Notes: a model not told the origin generated them from the letters alone. A stretch of 23,182 nucleotides of DNA from Candidatus Gastranaerophilales bacterium (GCA_944323945.1 CALUUL010000026.1:1-23182), one strand, 5' to 3'; counted from the first letter of the stretch, positions 7,964 through 16,339 are shown. Translations and numbers: made by a program.

Positions 7964-9150
7964 TGGCAAAAAGAAGAAGTAACGGCGAGGGTTGCATATA
8001 TAAAGAACAGCGTAGTGGTCGCTGGGTTGGAAAATTTGAAATAGGGCACGATTCAAAAGGTAACAGAAGATTTAAAACTTGCAGAGCTAAAACTGAAAGA
8101 GAAGTCAGACAACTTTTAAAAGATTTAATGGATAAACATAGAGCAGGTATTAATGTTACAACAAATGCTATAAAAGTTGGCGATTTTTTTGAAGATTGGT
8201 TTTATAAAAATGTTGTAAACAACCTTAGATTATCTACAAGTCAAAGCTATGAGATGATTATAAGACGACATATTAAGCCTCAAATCGGAAATATTCCACT
8301 TGCAGAACTTTCCAGAGAAGATGTTAGAAATTTTTATAATTTTTTATATGCTGACGGTAGATTAAACGGTAAAGGCGGATTAGCACCCAAAACAGTTGAA
8401 AATATACATTTGGTTTTAAGTAGTGGAATAAATTATGCGCTTAATGAGGGGTTAATTATAAAAAACCCATTATTAACAGTGAAATTAAGACGAGAGGGTA
8501 AAAAGGAAATAGAAGTTTTTAGTCGAGAAGAACAACAAAAAATCATTGCCGAATGTCCGAATTACTATTATGGTATGGCAATTAAATTTGATTTTTATAC
8601 TGGGCTGAGAGCGGGCGAGTTATTAGGCTTAACTTGGGATTGTATAAATTTTGATAAAAATACGGTTAGAGTTAATAAACAAGTGCAAAGAAACAAAAAT
8701 TTCAGCCATAAAGCAGATACAAAAACCCTGCTCGATTTTGTTTATGACACAAAGACCAAAACTTCAACTCGTACAATAAAGGTGTTGCCGCAACTAATGA
8801 AAGACCTTGAAAAATACAAAAATGAACAAGATAAAATTAGAAAAAAGCTAGGTAGTGATTATTATAGATTTAATCTTGTATTTCCGCGACAAGACGGATA
8901 TTTTACAGACACAGGTACTTTTTTGGATAATTTTGCAAGAATTCAGAAAAAGTTAGATATACCGCATAGAACAGTTCATGCAATTCGACACACCTTTGCA
9001 ACAAGAGCCTTGGAAAGCGGTGTGCATATAAAAGTTGTATCAGAATTATTAGGACACGCAAGTATTCAAATTACACTCGATATTTACGGGCATGTGTTGC
9101 AAGATTTCGCAGAGCAAGAATTGACGAAGTTGGAAGGGATGTATAATTAA
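7963..9150 (+). CDS. int: Tyrosine integrase of element A
   Basis: 395 residues, a full-length phage/ICE-type integrase. It has an N-terminal AP2-like arm-binding domain (about 8-58, GEGCIYKEQRSGRWVGKFEI), a SAM-like core-binding domain (about 70-165), and a catalytic domain with R216 (TGLRAGELLGL), H339-x-x-R342 (HAIRHTFATRA), H365 (LLGHAS) and the nucleophile Y375 (DIYGHV). All key residues are present. It is coupled to the upstream resolvase. It probably catalyses recombination between the 45-bp tRNA-fMet cores at 3016-3060 and 11095-11139. Confidence 0.93.
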   Translation: MAKRRSNGEGCIYKEQRSGRWVGKFEIGHDSKGNRRFKTCRAKTEREVRQLLKDLMDKHRAGINVTTNAIKVGDFFEDWFYKNVVNNLRLSTSQSYEMIIRRHIKPQIGNIPLAELSREDVRNFYNFLYADGRLNGKGGLAPKTVENIHLVLSSGINYALNEGLIIKNPLLTVKLRREGKKEIEVFSREEQQKIIAECPNYYYGMAIKFDFYTGLRAGELLGLTWDCINFDKNTVRVNKQVQRNKNFSHKADTKTLLDFVYDTKTKTSTRTIKVLPQLMKDLEKYKNEQDKIRKKLGSDYYRFNLVFPRQDGYFTDTGTFLDNFARIQKKLDIPHRTVHAIRHTFATRALESGVHIKVVSELLGHASIQITLDIYGHVLQDFAEQELTKLEGMYN

Positions 9151-10919
9151 CTAACATTGCAAGAAATATTTGAATCTATTATATCATTAAATAATTGTAT
9201 AAAATCCTCAGATACCATTTGCGTGCGTTTTAAATTGTTTATTAAGTTATCATGATAAATAATTTTATTGCCACCAGTAAAAGCGTTCTGACAATATACC
9301 AACAAATCATGTCCGTTTGTATTAAATAACCATTTGGGACAACGTATTTCTTTTTCATTTATGTATTTTATAGTCCTTGTAACGTTTTCTGTTTGTTTTT
9401 CAACAGGCATTTTTTTGATAATTTCTGAACATATTTTATCGACAATTAATTGCAGTTGTTCTTGTTCTAAATTTTTTATATTACCTTCTTCACCTACAGT
9501 TATAGGTATATTATCTATATTGTAGATTTTAAGTATCGAAGCAAAAATATTTATAGGGTCTAATAAATAGTTTTCAATACTATATCTGTTTATATATTTG
9601 ATATTACTATTATTTAAAGTTGCTGAACCATTATCATAATCTAATAACCCATTTACAACAATCCCGTTGTCTTTGTTTATATCCTGAATTTTATTAACAA
9701 ATTCAATAACCTTATTTTTTCCACCTGTAGAATTGGTAGACCAATTAGAAATTGGAAGAAATACGAGTTGTGTATCATCTTTGATTAATTTTCTTCTTAT
9801 TAAAATCTTGTAAATTGCGGTATATGTTTTTGAATCTGTTTTATCTTCGGTTATAATATACTTTTTGTTTGGCTGAAAAACCAATAAGCCAGAGCAGAGC
9901 ATGTTGATAGAACTTAATACTGATTTTGATTGAATAATTCTTGGGGTATCGTGTTTTTGCATTTCATATACTGAATTTGGTTGTGCTAATGCAATTGTTA
10001 CGGGTGAATGTGTTGTCATAATTATATGTGTATTATACTTGCGACATATTTTTTCAAGAATATTTAGAAATTGTTTTATAAATTCGGGGTGTAAATGTGC
10101 ATCTGGTTCATCTAACAATATTAAATCCGGAAATATATTTTGATTCCTTGCTGCATATAACCAAAAAGCTAGCGAAACCATAATATTTTCCCCAGATGAT
10201 AAATTAGACAAGCTGGTGATTTTAATACCCCTCTTTTTATCAATAAATGCAGGGTTGTACTGCCCGATTATGTTGTTTCCTAATTCTTCAATTGGATTAT
10301 TTATTTTGTAAGGCGAGTTAATCATTTCTAGAAATTCATTGACAATGTCCCAAGGAGGTGTTCCCAAATCTTGCACAATTTCCTTATCGTTTGTGTTTTT
10401 ATTCTCATTAGCATAATTCATTTTTTTTAATACATATTGATAATAGTAGACAAAAAACAATACTTCTAGTCCAAGATTTGGTTCTCTTATGTCGTTTTGA
10501 TAATTATTGAAAAATTTTTGGTATGAAAAATCACCTAGTAATTCATTAATATCGATTTTTTGATTACGAATACCCAAAATACCTTGCTTCCCGAATCTTG
10601 CTTTCAATTTGTCAATGTGAGATTGAGGAGCAAAGTTATTATTTGTTGAGTAATTAGTAAGTATATCTTGCAATTTCAAAAGATTAATTGATTCAAGATG
10701 TGATAAACTAAAATGTGATTTTAATAAAATTTTATTTTTAATTTCGGGTGTAATTACGATTTTATTGTTTTTGTCTTGAGTATAGTATTGATAATTTAAT
10801 AGTTCTAGTAATTGTGATTTTCCAGCTCCATTTCTACCGGTTATAATTGTTAAATTAGGCAAATTTTTTAATTCAAAAGATGTAACTGCTTTATATCTTC
10901 CATTAAACTCGATATCCAT
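9147..10919 (-). CDS. AAA ATPase fused to TOPRIM/DUF4435-like domain (OLD/PARIS-like defence protein)
   Basis: ATG 10919 is chosen because AAAGGGGG lies upstream of it. A longer frame to 10949 would translate that site. The protein has 590 residues. The ABC/SMC-like ATPase shows Walker A GRNGAGKS (28-35), signature LSSGE (240-244), Walker B LILLDEPDAHLHPE (266-279) and H-loop TTHS (302-305). The C-terminal part has TOPRIM-like acids (E358 in IITEDKTD, D427/D429 in LLDYDNG) and SIENYLLDP (447-455), a pattern I associate with DUF4435/AriB. The family acts in phage-triggered abortive defence. It converges on the integrase with a four-base overlap and lies next to the right att. Confidence 0.75.
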   Translation of the reverse strand: MDIEFNGRYKAVTSFELKNLPNLTIITGRNGAGKSQLLELLNYQYYTQDKNNKIVITPEIKNKILLKSHFSLSHLESINLLKLQDILTNYSTNNNFAPQSHIDKLKARFGKQGILGIRNQKIDINELLGDFSYQKFFNNYQNDIREPNLGLEVLFFVYYYQYVLKKMNYANENKNTNDKEIVQDLGTPPWDIVNEFLEMINSPYKINNPIEELGNNIIGQYNPAFIDKKRGIKITSLSNLSSGENIMVSLAFWLYAARNQNIFPDLILLDEPDAHLHPEFIKQFLNILEKICRKYNTHIIMTTHSPVTIALAQPNSVYEMQKHDTPRIIQSKSVLSSINMLCSGLLVFQPNKKYIITEDKTDSKTYTAIYKILIRRKLIKDDTQLVFLPISNWSTNSTGGKNKVIEFVNKIQDINKDNGIVVNGLLDYDNGSATLNNSNIKYINRYSIENYLLDPINIFASILKIYNIDNIPITVGEEGNIKNLEQEQLQLIVDKICSEIIKKMPVEKQTENVTRTIKYINEKEIRCPKWLFNTNGHDLLVYCQNAFTGGNKIIYHDNLINNLKRTQMVSEDFIQLFNDIIDSNISCNVS

Positions 10920-10958
10920 TATACTGCCCCCTTTCTTATAATAATACAATAAAAATAT

Positions 10959-10969
10959 TACAACACATT
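10959..10969 (+). repeat. Candidate integrase arm site, element A right end
   Basis: TACAACACATT is identical to 3112-3122 on the other side of the element and lies about 125 bases left of the att 2 core. It could also be part of the leader of the ATPase gene. Confidence 0.35.
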
Positions 10970-11094
10970 ACCAAGCACATGAGTTTAGCGAAGTTTAATC
11001 AATCTAGTGAAAGAATGCAAAAATTTATAAAATAAAGTTAAATTTCGTGGCAAATCGTGTTAAACCGTTGCGGGGTGTGCAATACGAGGGACTC

Positions 11095-11139
11095 CTCATA
11101 ACCCGAAGGTCGTTGGTTCAAATCCAGCTCCCGCAACCA
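11095..11139 (+). other. att site 2 (junction of elements A and B)
   Basis: An exact 45-bp copy of the tRNA-fMet 3' half, from CTCATAACCCG in the anticodon loop to ACCA. The sequence to its left has no tRNA 5' half, so it is not a working tRNA. Confidence 0.92.
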
Positions 11140-11148
11140 AGTAAAATC

Positions 11149-11182
11149 AAGGGTTTCAGGCATTTGACTGAGCCCTTTTTTA
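11149..11182 (+). terminator. Hairpin terminator just inside element B
   Basis: AAGGGTTTCAG pairs with CTGAGCCCTT (one bulge), followed by a run of six T. It has the same position relative to the core as the terminators after att 1 and att 3. Confidence 0.65.
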
Positions 11183-11200
11183 GTGCGAAAATTAGCAAAA

Positions 11201-11217
11201 GTTGCAAAAAGGTTGCA
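11201..11217 (+). repeat. Candidate integrase arm site, element B left end
   Basis: GTTGCAAAAAGGTTGCA, a direct double GTTGCA, lies 62 bases right of the core. It is identical to 22742-22758 near the other end of element B. Confidence 0.6.
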
Positions 11218-11239
11218 TGAATTTTTAAAGAGTTTATAT

Positions 11240-11959
11240 ATGAGTGATGAGCTTAAAAGTTTTTTATATAAATATGTTATCAATAAAGATTTAGCGCTTG
11301 AAGGAAACCAAGAAATCGAATTTAAAAAATTGTCTGATTTTTTTAATTCGGGAATTAATCTTCTTGACCGACCTGATGGCTTTTGTAAATATGAAGACAA
11401 TGTCTTAATTATTGAACATTTTGAGTTTGATTCTTCTCGTAAAAATTCAAAGGGTAGTACCAATCGACAAGAACTTTTTAGAGCATCAAATAAGAAGCCT
11501 AGCTCGCATAAAGAATTTGAAATCTACCATGATGAAATAAAATGTGATTATACAATTGAAAATTATGTTAATAATGCAATAAACAATCTAAATAATCACT
11601 ATAAAAAGATTAATTACTATATAGATTCTCTAAAGAAAGAAAAGATTATTGCGAATACATCTAATGTAGAAATTTTATTTTGCATTGAAGACACAACGGT
11701 CTTGGGGAATTTTAATAGTGAGAATGGTAAGCCTTTATTCTTATTATATTGTGCTGAATTTATTCAGGCTATCAAGCCCTTAACCAAATTAGATTACATT
11801 TTATGTGGTAGTAGCAATGGTTCTACTGATTTTACTTGGTTTACTTCCGTTTCCCATATTGATAATTATATAGCAAAACAATTTAGCAAATGTGATACTA
11901 AAATCGCAAATTTAACTCCTCATACTATGACGAGTTTTGTTCAAATTTCAAAAGAGTAA
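11240..11959 (+). CDS. Hypothetical cargo protein, possible nuclease fold
   Basis: The frame can open at GTG 11183, but that lies against the terminator and within arm-site DNA. ATG 11240 with AAAGAG upstream is preferred, giving 239 residues (MSDELKSFLYKYV...). The segment RPDGFCKYEDNVLIIEHFEFD (residues 44-64) has P45-D46 followed by a beta strand and E59, which resembles a PD-(D/E)xK core but without the usual lysine. The EHFEFD motif seems familiar from uncharacterised accessory proteins. It sits between att 2 and the integrase, a common cargo slot. The function is not established. Confidence 0.6.
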   Translation: MSDELKSFLYKYVINKDLALEGNQEIEFKKLSDFFNSGINLLDRPDGFCKYEDNVLIIEHFEFDSSRKNSKGSTNRQELFRASNKKPSSHKEFEIYHDEIKCDYTIENYVNNAINNLNNHYKKINYYIDSLKKEKIIANTSNVEILFCIEDTTVLGNFNSENGKPLFLLYCAEFIQAIKPLTKLDYILCGSSNGSTDFTWFTSVSHIDNYIAKQFSKCDTKIANLTPHTMTSFVQISKE

Positions 11960-12014
11960 ACTGCAAATCTGCTGCATAGTCAAGAGTTTAAATATAAAAC
12001 TTAATCTTTTAAAT

Positions 12015-13125
12015 TTAAGTGCCAAATATTCTGTACTTGTCTTGTTGTTTTATAGATTGATTTACGATGTTATTTAAGAGATTAACACACTTGTCATTAA
12101 CTTCCGGCAACAAGTGGGTATATAAATCCATTGTCATAGTAATTGAAGCGTGTCCCAGTTGAGTCTGAACATACTTCATTGGGGCGCCGTTAGCAAGAAG
12201 TAAACTAGCATAAGTATGTCTTAAATCGTGGAAACGAATTGAATCAATGCTGGCGCGATTTAATGAAGGTATAAATCTTCTTTTTATCATATTATCTGCA
12301 CTTTGGTATTTGCCTTCGCTATTGGGAAACACAAGATTTAATTCGCCACAAGGACAAGCAAGACGCCATTGTTTTAGTACTCTAGTAAGTTCATCACTCA
12401 TATCAACATATCTTGCTTTACTTGACTTAGGTGTCCCTAATCTGCCATTGACATAGTTTTTATCAACAGTGATTTTACCCTTAACCCAGTTTATAGAATC
12501 CCACGTAAGAGCTAACAGCTCCCCTCTTCTCATCCCTGTAAATAAAGCAGTAAATAACATTGGGTAAAAATCTGGGTAAACAACTTTTGTCTTTGATAAT
12601 AAGGCTTGGACTTCTTGCGTTGATAGAGCTCTAATCTTGTCATTTTTAATTTCTTTTAAAGGTTTAATTCGTGCAACGGGATTTCTTGTTGCAGCATCGC
12701 TATCTATCATAAAATTATAGATTGCACTTATAAATTTTACGTATTTGTTGATTGTTGAGTTTTGGCGTCCTTTGTCTTGCATTTGCTTTATAAATTCTTT
12801 TATAAGTATGGGGCTGATTTCATTGATATTAAGTTCGCCAAAGAAGGGAACTAAAAGGTTTTGTAAGTATCCACAGTAGGTTTTGTAGGTAGAGGGCTTG
12901 CAATTTGAACTAGCATGGAGTCGCAAATATAGCTCGCCCGCTTCTTTTAGGGTAATTTTTGCATTAACAGGATTTAAACCTTTGTTTAAATACTCGACCA
13001 TTTTATTAAGAGCTATTTGTGCTTCTGCCTTAGTTTTTAAAGCCTTTTTTAATTTGACGTTTACCTCTAAGGTCTTTGTAGTCAAATTCCCATTTGTTTG
13101 TTTTTTTGTTTTTTCTTATGGACAT
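12015..13125 (-). pseudogene. int: Tyrosine integrase of element B, frameshifted near its N-terminus
   Basis: The catalytic frame (12015-13085, opening only at TTG) has R186, K220, H286-x-x-R289, H312 and Y322 in the standard order, so the active site is intact. A good ribosome binding site (AGGAG) and ATG at 13125 lie in another frame, which encodes an AP2-like arm-binding domain (MSIRKNKKTNKWEFDYKDLR...KKGFK) and stops at 13030-13032. The frames join smoothly as ...KKGFK-TKAEAQ... if one A of the A5 run at 13034-13038 is skipped. This is a one-base insertion or a +1 frameshift site. The restored protein would have about 369 residues. The gene points at att 2, as expected for the island's integrase. 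Confidence 0.85.
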
Positions 13126-13221
13126 TTTGTTAACTCCTACTTTAATTTTGTCGCGTTTTTAGGGATTTGTAAGCCCTTTTGCTAAATTTTGCTAACTTGA
13201 ATTTTTATACTGAATTAAAAG

Positions 13222-13251
13222 AGCACCGTACAATTGTGGTAGCACGGTGCT
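13222..13251 (-). terminator. Terminator of the element B replication operon
   Basis: AGCACCGT and ACGGTGCT form an 8-bp GC-rich stem. On the minus strand it is followed by CTTTTAA. It lies directly downstream of the excisionase gene. Confidence 0.7.
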
Positions 13252-13267
13252 TATAGTGCTGTGAAAA

Positions 13268-13450
13268 CTAAGTTTGCTCAGTCGTAACTGTGTTTTTCTT
13301 GATATAGTTATTTAGTATTTCATCAGTAAACAGTACCCTAGAGCCAATTTTGATATACTCAATTTTTCGTTGATGAATCCACCTGTAAAGTGTACTTTCT
13401 GAGATGTGCAGCATAATAGCAGCTTCAAAAACGGGATATAATTTATTCAT
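13268..13450 (-). CDS. xis: Excisionase / AlpA-like HTH protein of element B
   Basis: 60 residues, almost entirely one helix-turn-helix with wing: YPVFEAAIMLHISESTLYRW, then IEYIKIGSRVLFTDEIL. This is the standard excisionase-family (HTH_17) pattern. AAGGGGGC in the end of the primase gene serves as ribosome binding site, and the two genes overlap by eight bases, so they are translated together. A role in excision and in controlling the adjacent integrase is likely from family and position. Confidence 0.85.
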   Translation of the reverse strand: MNKLYPVFEAAIMLHISESTLYRWIHQRKIEYIKIGSRVLFTDEILNNYIKKNTVTTEQT

Positions 13451-16022
13451 TCTTGCCCCCTTTGTCCTTTAAGAACTTATTGTAAGCATTTATTTGTTTA
13501 TCAGCATCTCTATCCATAAGCATTTCTACTGCTTCATTTGGGGATAATGGTTTTGTGTCATCAACTCTAATAAAAGAGTAAAAATAATTGTTCCCGTGTC
13601 CTTTTTGTCTGTAAATGATAATTTCTTTTGAAATATTGCTTTGAATATTCATAAGGTGAGTTGTCAAAGCCTTTGGATTAGAATATATGCTATTGAAAAA
13701 TCTATCAAGCTCTAAGGCTTCTGCCGTATGCTTGAATTTCCTATACAATTCAGATGCTGAAAATTTTTGGCTTAAGTTAAACTTATTACTTATAATTTCT
13801 TTCAATAACGTGTAAATAATATCATCTTGAGTTGCGAATTCTTTCTGTTGCTGGACAAGAGCAGAAAAAAGATTTTTTAGTATATTTTGTTCTGTTTCGC
13901 TGTCAACACTTTTAAGTGCAAAGTCTGCAAAATCAGCTATTCTAAAAGCATGTTTAAAAGTTTTATTGTCATTCTTTTTAAGGTTTTTTATAATTATTTG
14001 TAGCCTTGATATAACATAACTCATAACTTCATCACGTGATTCCATTATTTCTTTATCAAGGTCTTTTTCGGCTATAAATTTATTTTCAAGGCGTCCAAGA
14101 TATATGCAAATCAAACGGTCTGCAACATCATCTCTTGTAAATTGCGGTTTTCTTGACGTTAGAGCAACATAGCATTTTGCTTCATATTCAATTTGGGTAT
14201 TTGTAGTGTAATAATCTCTTACCATTATAACTTGGCCGGTTGCAATTCTTGCCAATGAGTCGTTTATTTGTGTGGTAGGTGAATCCATATTGTCCAATAC
14301 AATTAAGTAATTGTTTGTAATAAGCGTAATAAGGTTTTTGTGGTCCGGAGTTGTAGATGTTACATTGAATTTCTCACCCATTAAAAGCTTGCCCATGCGT
14401 CTTAAAATCGATGATTTTCCGCTCCCTTTTTCGCCTATAGTTACAAGTAACGGTTTTGTCGGCATAATTGATTCGAAGAATAAGCAATAAAACCAAATTT
14501 CGACAAGCTTGCACTGATTAATGTTTGGATTGCTGTTGTCTAAATTAAGGTCTTTGATGATAATATCGAGTAAACAATTTGCATCTTTTTTAAATTCAAC
14601 AATCTTAAAAGGCTGATAATTGTTCATTTCTTCAAATAAAATACCTTCATCGCCGTTTTCGATAGTTGTGATATTGTCCTCTGTAATTTTAAATATGGAT
14701 TTTGAGGTATTGTAGAGATATAACGCAAATTTTTTACTGTCATAATAAGCAAATTTGTGTATATCAACATTTGTGGCATTTTCTGCAGCAAAAGCAATTA
14801 ATTCATGATAAACATACTTATACAAAGGTTCTGCTGCATTTATTCCCCACTTGGTCATCAGATTCATTAAACTCATTGAATCTCTTAGTATTGGAATCAT
14901 TTCTTTTTCGTCATCGATAAATAAGTAGTACTTGTGGTTTGAGGCATAAATTTTGCCAGTTTCTTCTATTGTTTTAATTACCAATTGAACAACTGCGTCT
15001 TTCAACACATGCCCCTTGTTTGCCATCTGGAGGTTTCTAACTTTATCTTTAACAGTGTAGGCTTTTGTAACAAGTTCGCAATTTTCAGTACAAAGTGTGC
15101 CGCTGATTGTAATATTTTCGTTATTGCCTTGCATAATAGAACAACCTGCAATTTCATCACTTTTGTATGTACTCTTAACCGCACTAATTCTGTCGTTAAT
15201 TTCTTCATCATGATTATGTTGAGCAATTAGTTTAATCAAATTTATTGCTTCTTCCTCAGGCGTATTTAATATTTTTTTTAAAACGCCTGCAATAGCCATT
15301 GTTAAATAATGACGACTACCTTTTTTCCATTCAAAAAAGGCTTTTCTAACGCATCCAGGGTATATGCCAAGCTCTTTGAGTATTGGTAACATTGAGTCAT
15401 TTTGCCGCATAACTTGACGAATTGCTTCTAAAGGATTTTTGATAACCTTCATTTTCTTACCTTTCACAAAAGTATTTTTCTTTTGTGCAAAGTAGCTTTC
15501 GTTTAGGGTATTTTCATTTTTAAACATTCCAAAGAACGGCAGGAATATGGCATTGCCCTTATCTCCCTTTGGAAAGACTTCAATTACACCATTTGAAATT
15601 GAATGGTCTGTTACACTGGTGATAACATCTTGGAGTATATTTTTTATAAAACTTCTTTCTTGCGGAATCAAAAAAGGTGCCCAAACATGAAAACCCTTCG
15701 ATTTTGATGTTTCAATAAAAGCTATAAGCCCATAATCTTCAAGCAACTTGTTTTTTAAGTTTAAAGCTAAATCATATTTTTCATCATTTGACATATCAGG
15801 ACAATCAATATCTATGCAACCAAATAAGATTTTATCTTCTTGTCCTAATATTTCAGGTGTTACGCCTAAACGCACTTGCCCAAGCAAATGTTGCCTTGCC
15901 AATTTATCAAATTTTTCTTTTGTTATATTTTTAATCGTTTTAATTGTCTTGGCGTCCTCTGATTTAATAATTACTTTTGAAGCCATATTTAACGCCAAGA
16001 GAAGTTTATTGTATTCTTTCAT
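13443..16022 (-). CDS. Primase-helicase (AEP primase + possible Fe-S module + SF3/D5-type helicase)
   Basis: 859 residues, with AAGGAG before the ATG. The N-terminal archaeo-eukaryotic primase has ILFGCIDID (D71, D73), SKSKGFHVW (H112) and EVFPKGDKGNAIFLPF (E148 onward), like the TOTE/phage primase class. Residues 220-320 carry cysteines C224, C294, C311 and C315, placed like those of the iron-sulphur domain of PriL. The C-terminal helicase has Walker A GEKGSGKS (530-537), Walker B LIVLDNMD (573-580) and an SRKPQFTRDDVADR segment (arginine finger region). It probably starts replication at the origin directly upstream. It is co-transcribed with the excisionase. Confidence 0.88.
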   Translation of the reverse strand: MKEYNKLLLALNMASKVIIKSEDAKTIKTIKNITKEKFDKLARQHLLGQVRLGVTPEILGQEDKILFGCIDIDCPDMSNDEKYDLALNLKNKLLEDYGLIAFIETSKSKGFHVWAPFLIPQERSFIKNILQDVITSVTDHSISNGVIEVFPKGDKGNAIFLPFFGMFKNENTLNESYFAQKKNTFVKGKKMKVIKNPLEAIRQVMRQNDSMLPILKELGIYPGCVRKAFFEWKKGSRHYLTMAIAGVLKKILNTPEEEAINLIKLIAQHNHDEEINDRISAVKSTYKSDEIAGCSIMQGNNENITISGTLCTENCELVTKAYTVKDKVRNLQMANKGHVLKDAVVQLVIKTIEETGKIYASNHKYYLFIDDEKEMIPILRDSMSLMNLMTKWGINAAEPLYKYVYHELIAFAAENATNVDIHKFAYYDSKKFALYLYNTSKSIFKITEDNITTIENGDEGILFEEMNNYQPFKIVEFKKDANCLLDIIIKDLNLDNSNPNINQCKLVEIWFYCLFFESIMPTKPLLVTIGEKGSGKSSILRRMGKLLMGEKFNVTSTTPDHKNLITLITNNYLIVLDNMDSPTTQINDSLARIATGQVIMVRDYYTTNTQIEYEAKCYVALTSRKPQFTRDDVADRLICIYLGRLENKFIAEKDLDKEIMESRDEVMSYVISRLQIIIKNLKKNDNKTFKHAFRIADFADFALKSVDSETEQNILKNLFSALVQQQKEFATQDDIIYTLLKEIISNKFNLSQKFSASELYRKFKHTAEALELDRFFNSIYSNPKALTTHLMNIQSNISKEIIIYRQKGHGNNYFYSFIRVDDTKPLSPNEAVEMLMDRDADKQINAYNKFLKDKGGKNE

Positions 16023-16064
16023 AAGAAATTTCTCCTTTTTAAATTATGTATCTGCAATAAAAGT

Positions 16065-16183
16065 GGTTATTTCGGTTAATAAAATTTTTAAAATATTTTA
16101 TTTATATTTATTTGTTTTTACTTTTTTTATGTTTTTTAAATTAAAAAAATAAAAACTTAATAACCGTATTAACCGAAATAACC
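16065..16183. other. Candidate replication origin of element B (inverted iterons around an AT-rich core)
   Basis: GGTTATTTCGGTTAATA (16065-16081) and its exact complement TATTAACCGAAATAACC (16167-16183) flank 85 bases that are almost all A/T. Each arm holds two WTAACCG half-units, and a further ATAACCG precedes the right arm (16160-16166). The site lies about 40 bases upstream of the primase-helicase start. This matches the known plan of SaPI origins, in which iteron clusters flank an AT-rich melting region beside rep. Confidence 0.7.
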
Positions 16184-16240
16184 GATGACCAGTAATTTAT
16201 TTAGATTCTTAGTTTTAACAGGAACTTTTTTTTATAAATA

Positions 16241-16288
16241 ATAATCGTCATACATTTTCTCCTTGTATGACGATTATCCTGTTTTTTT
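16241..16288 (+). terminator. Strong 14-bp palindromic hairpin with T-run (terminator or regulatory hairpin)
   Basis: ATAATCGTCATACA and TGTATGACGATTAT pair perfectly around a nine-base loop, followed by CCTGTTTTTTT on the plus strand. No plus-strand gene lies upstream, so if it terminates transcription it would act on RNA coming out of the origin region. On the minus strand the loop shows AAGGAG. Confidence 0.5.
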
Positions 16289-16308
16289 AAATTTGGGTCT
16301 AAATACAA

Positions 16309-16339
16309 ATTTGTGACAATTTTTAATCTATTTGTGACA
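16309..16339. repeat. Two direct repeats ATTTGTGACA, 21 bp apart
   Basis: ATTTGTGACA occurs at 16309-16318 and 16330-16339, exactly two helical turns apart, between the regulator gene and the origin. This would suit a protein binding one DNA face, perhaps to control primase transcription. Confidence 0.35.

Noticed and set aside
12015..13085. Reading the element B integrase as a complete gene starting at TTG 13085
   Set aside because: This would leave a nonsense N-terminus (TKTLEVNVKLKKA), whereas another frame with a proper ribosome binding site gives a normal integrase N-domain. A frameshift explains it better.
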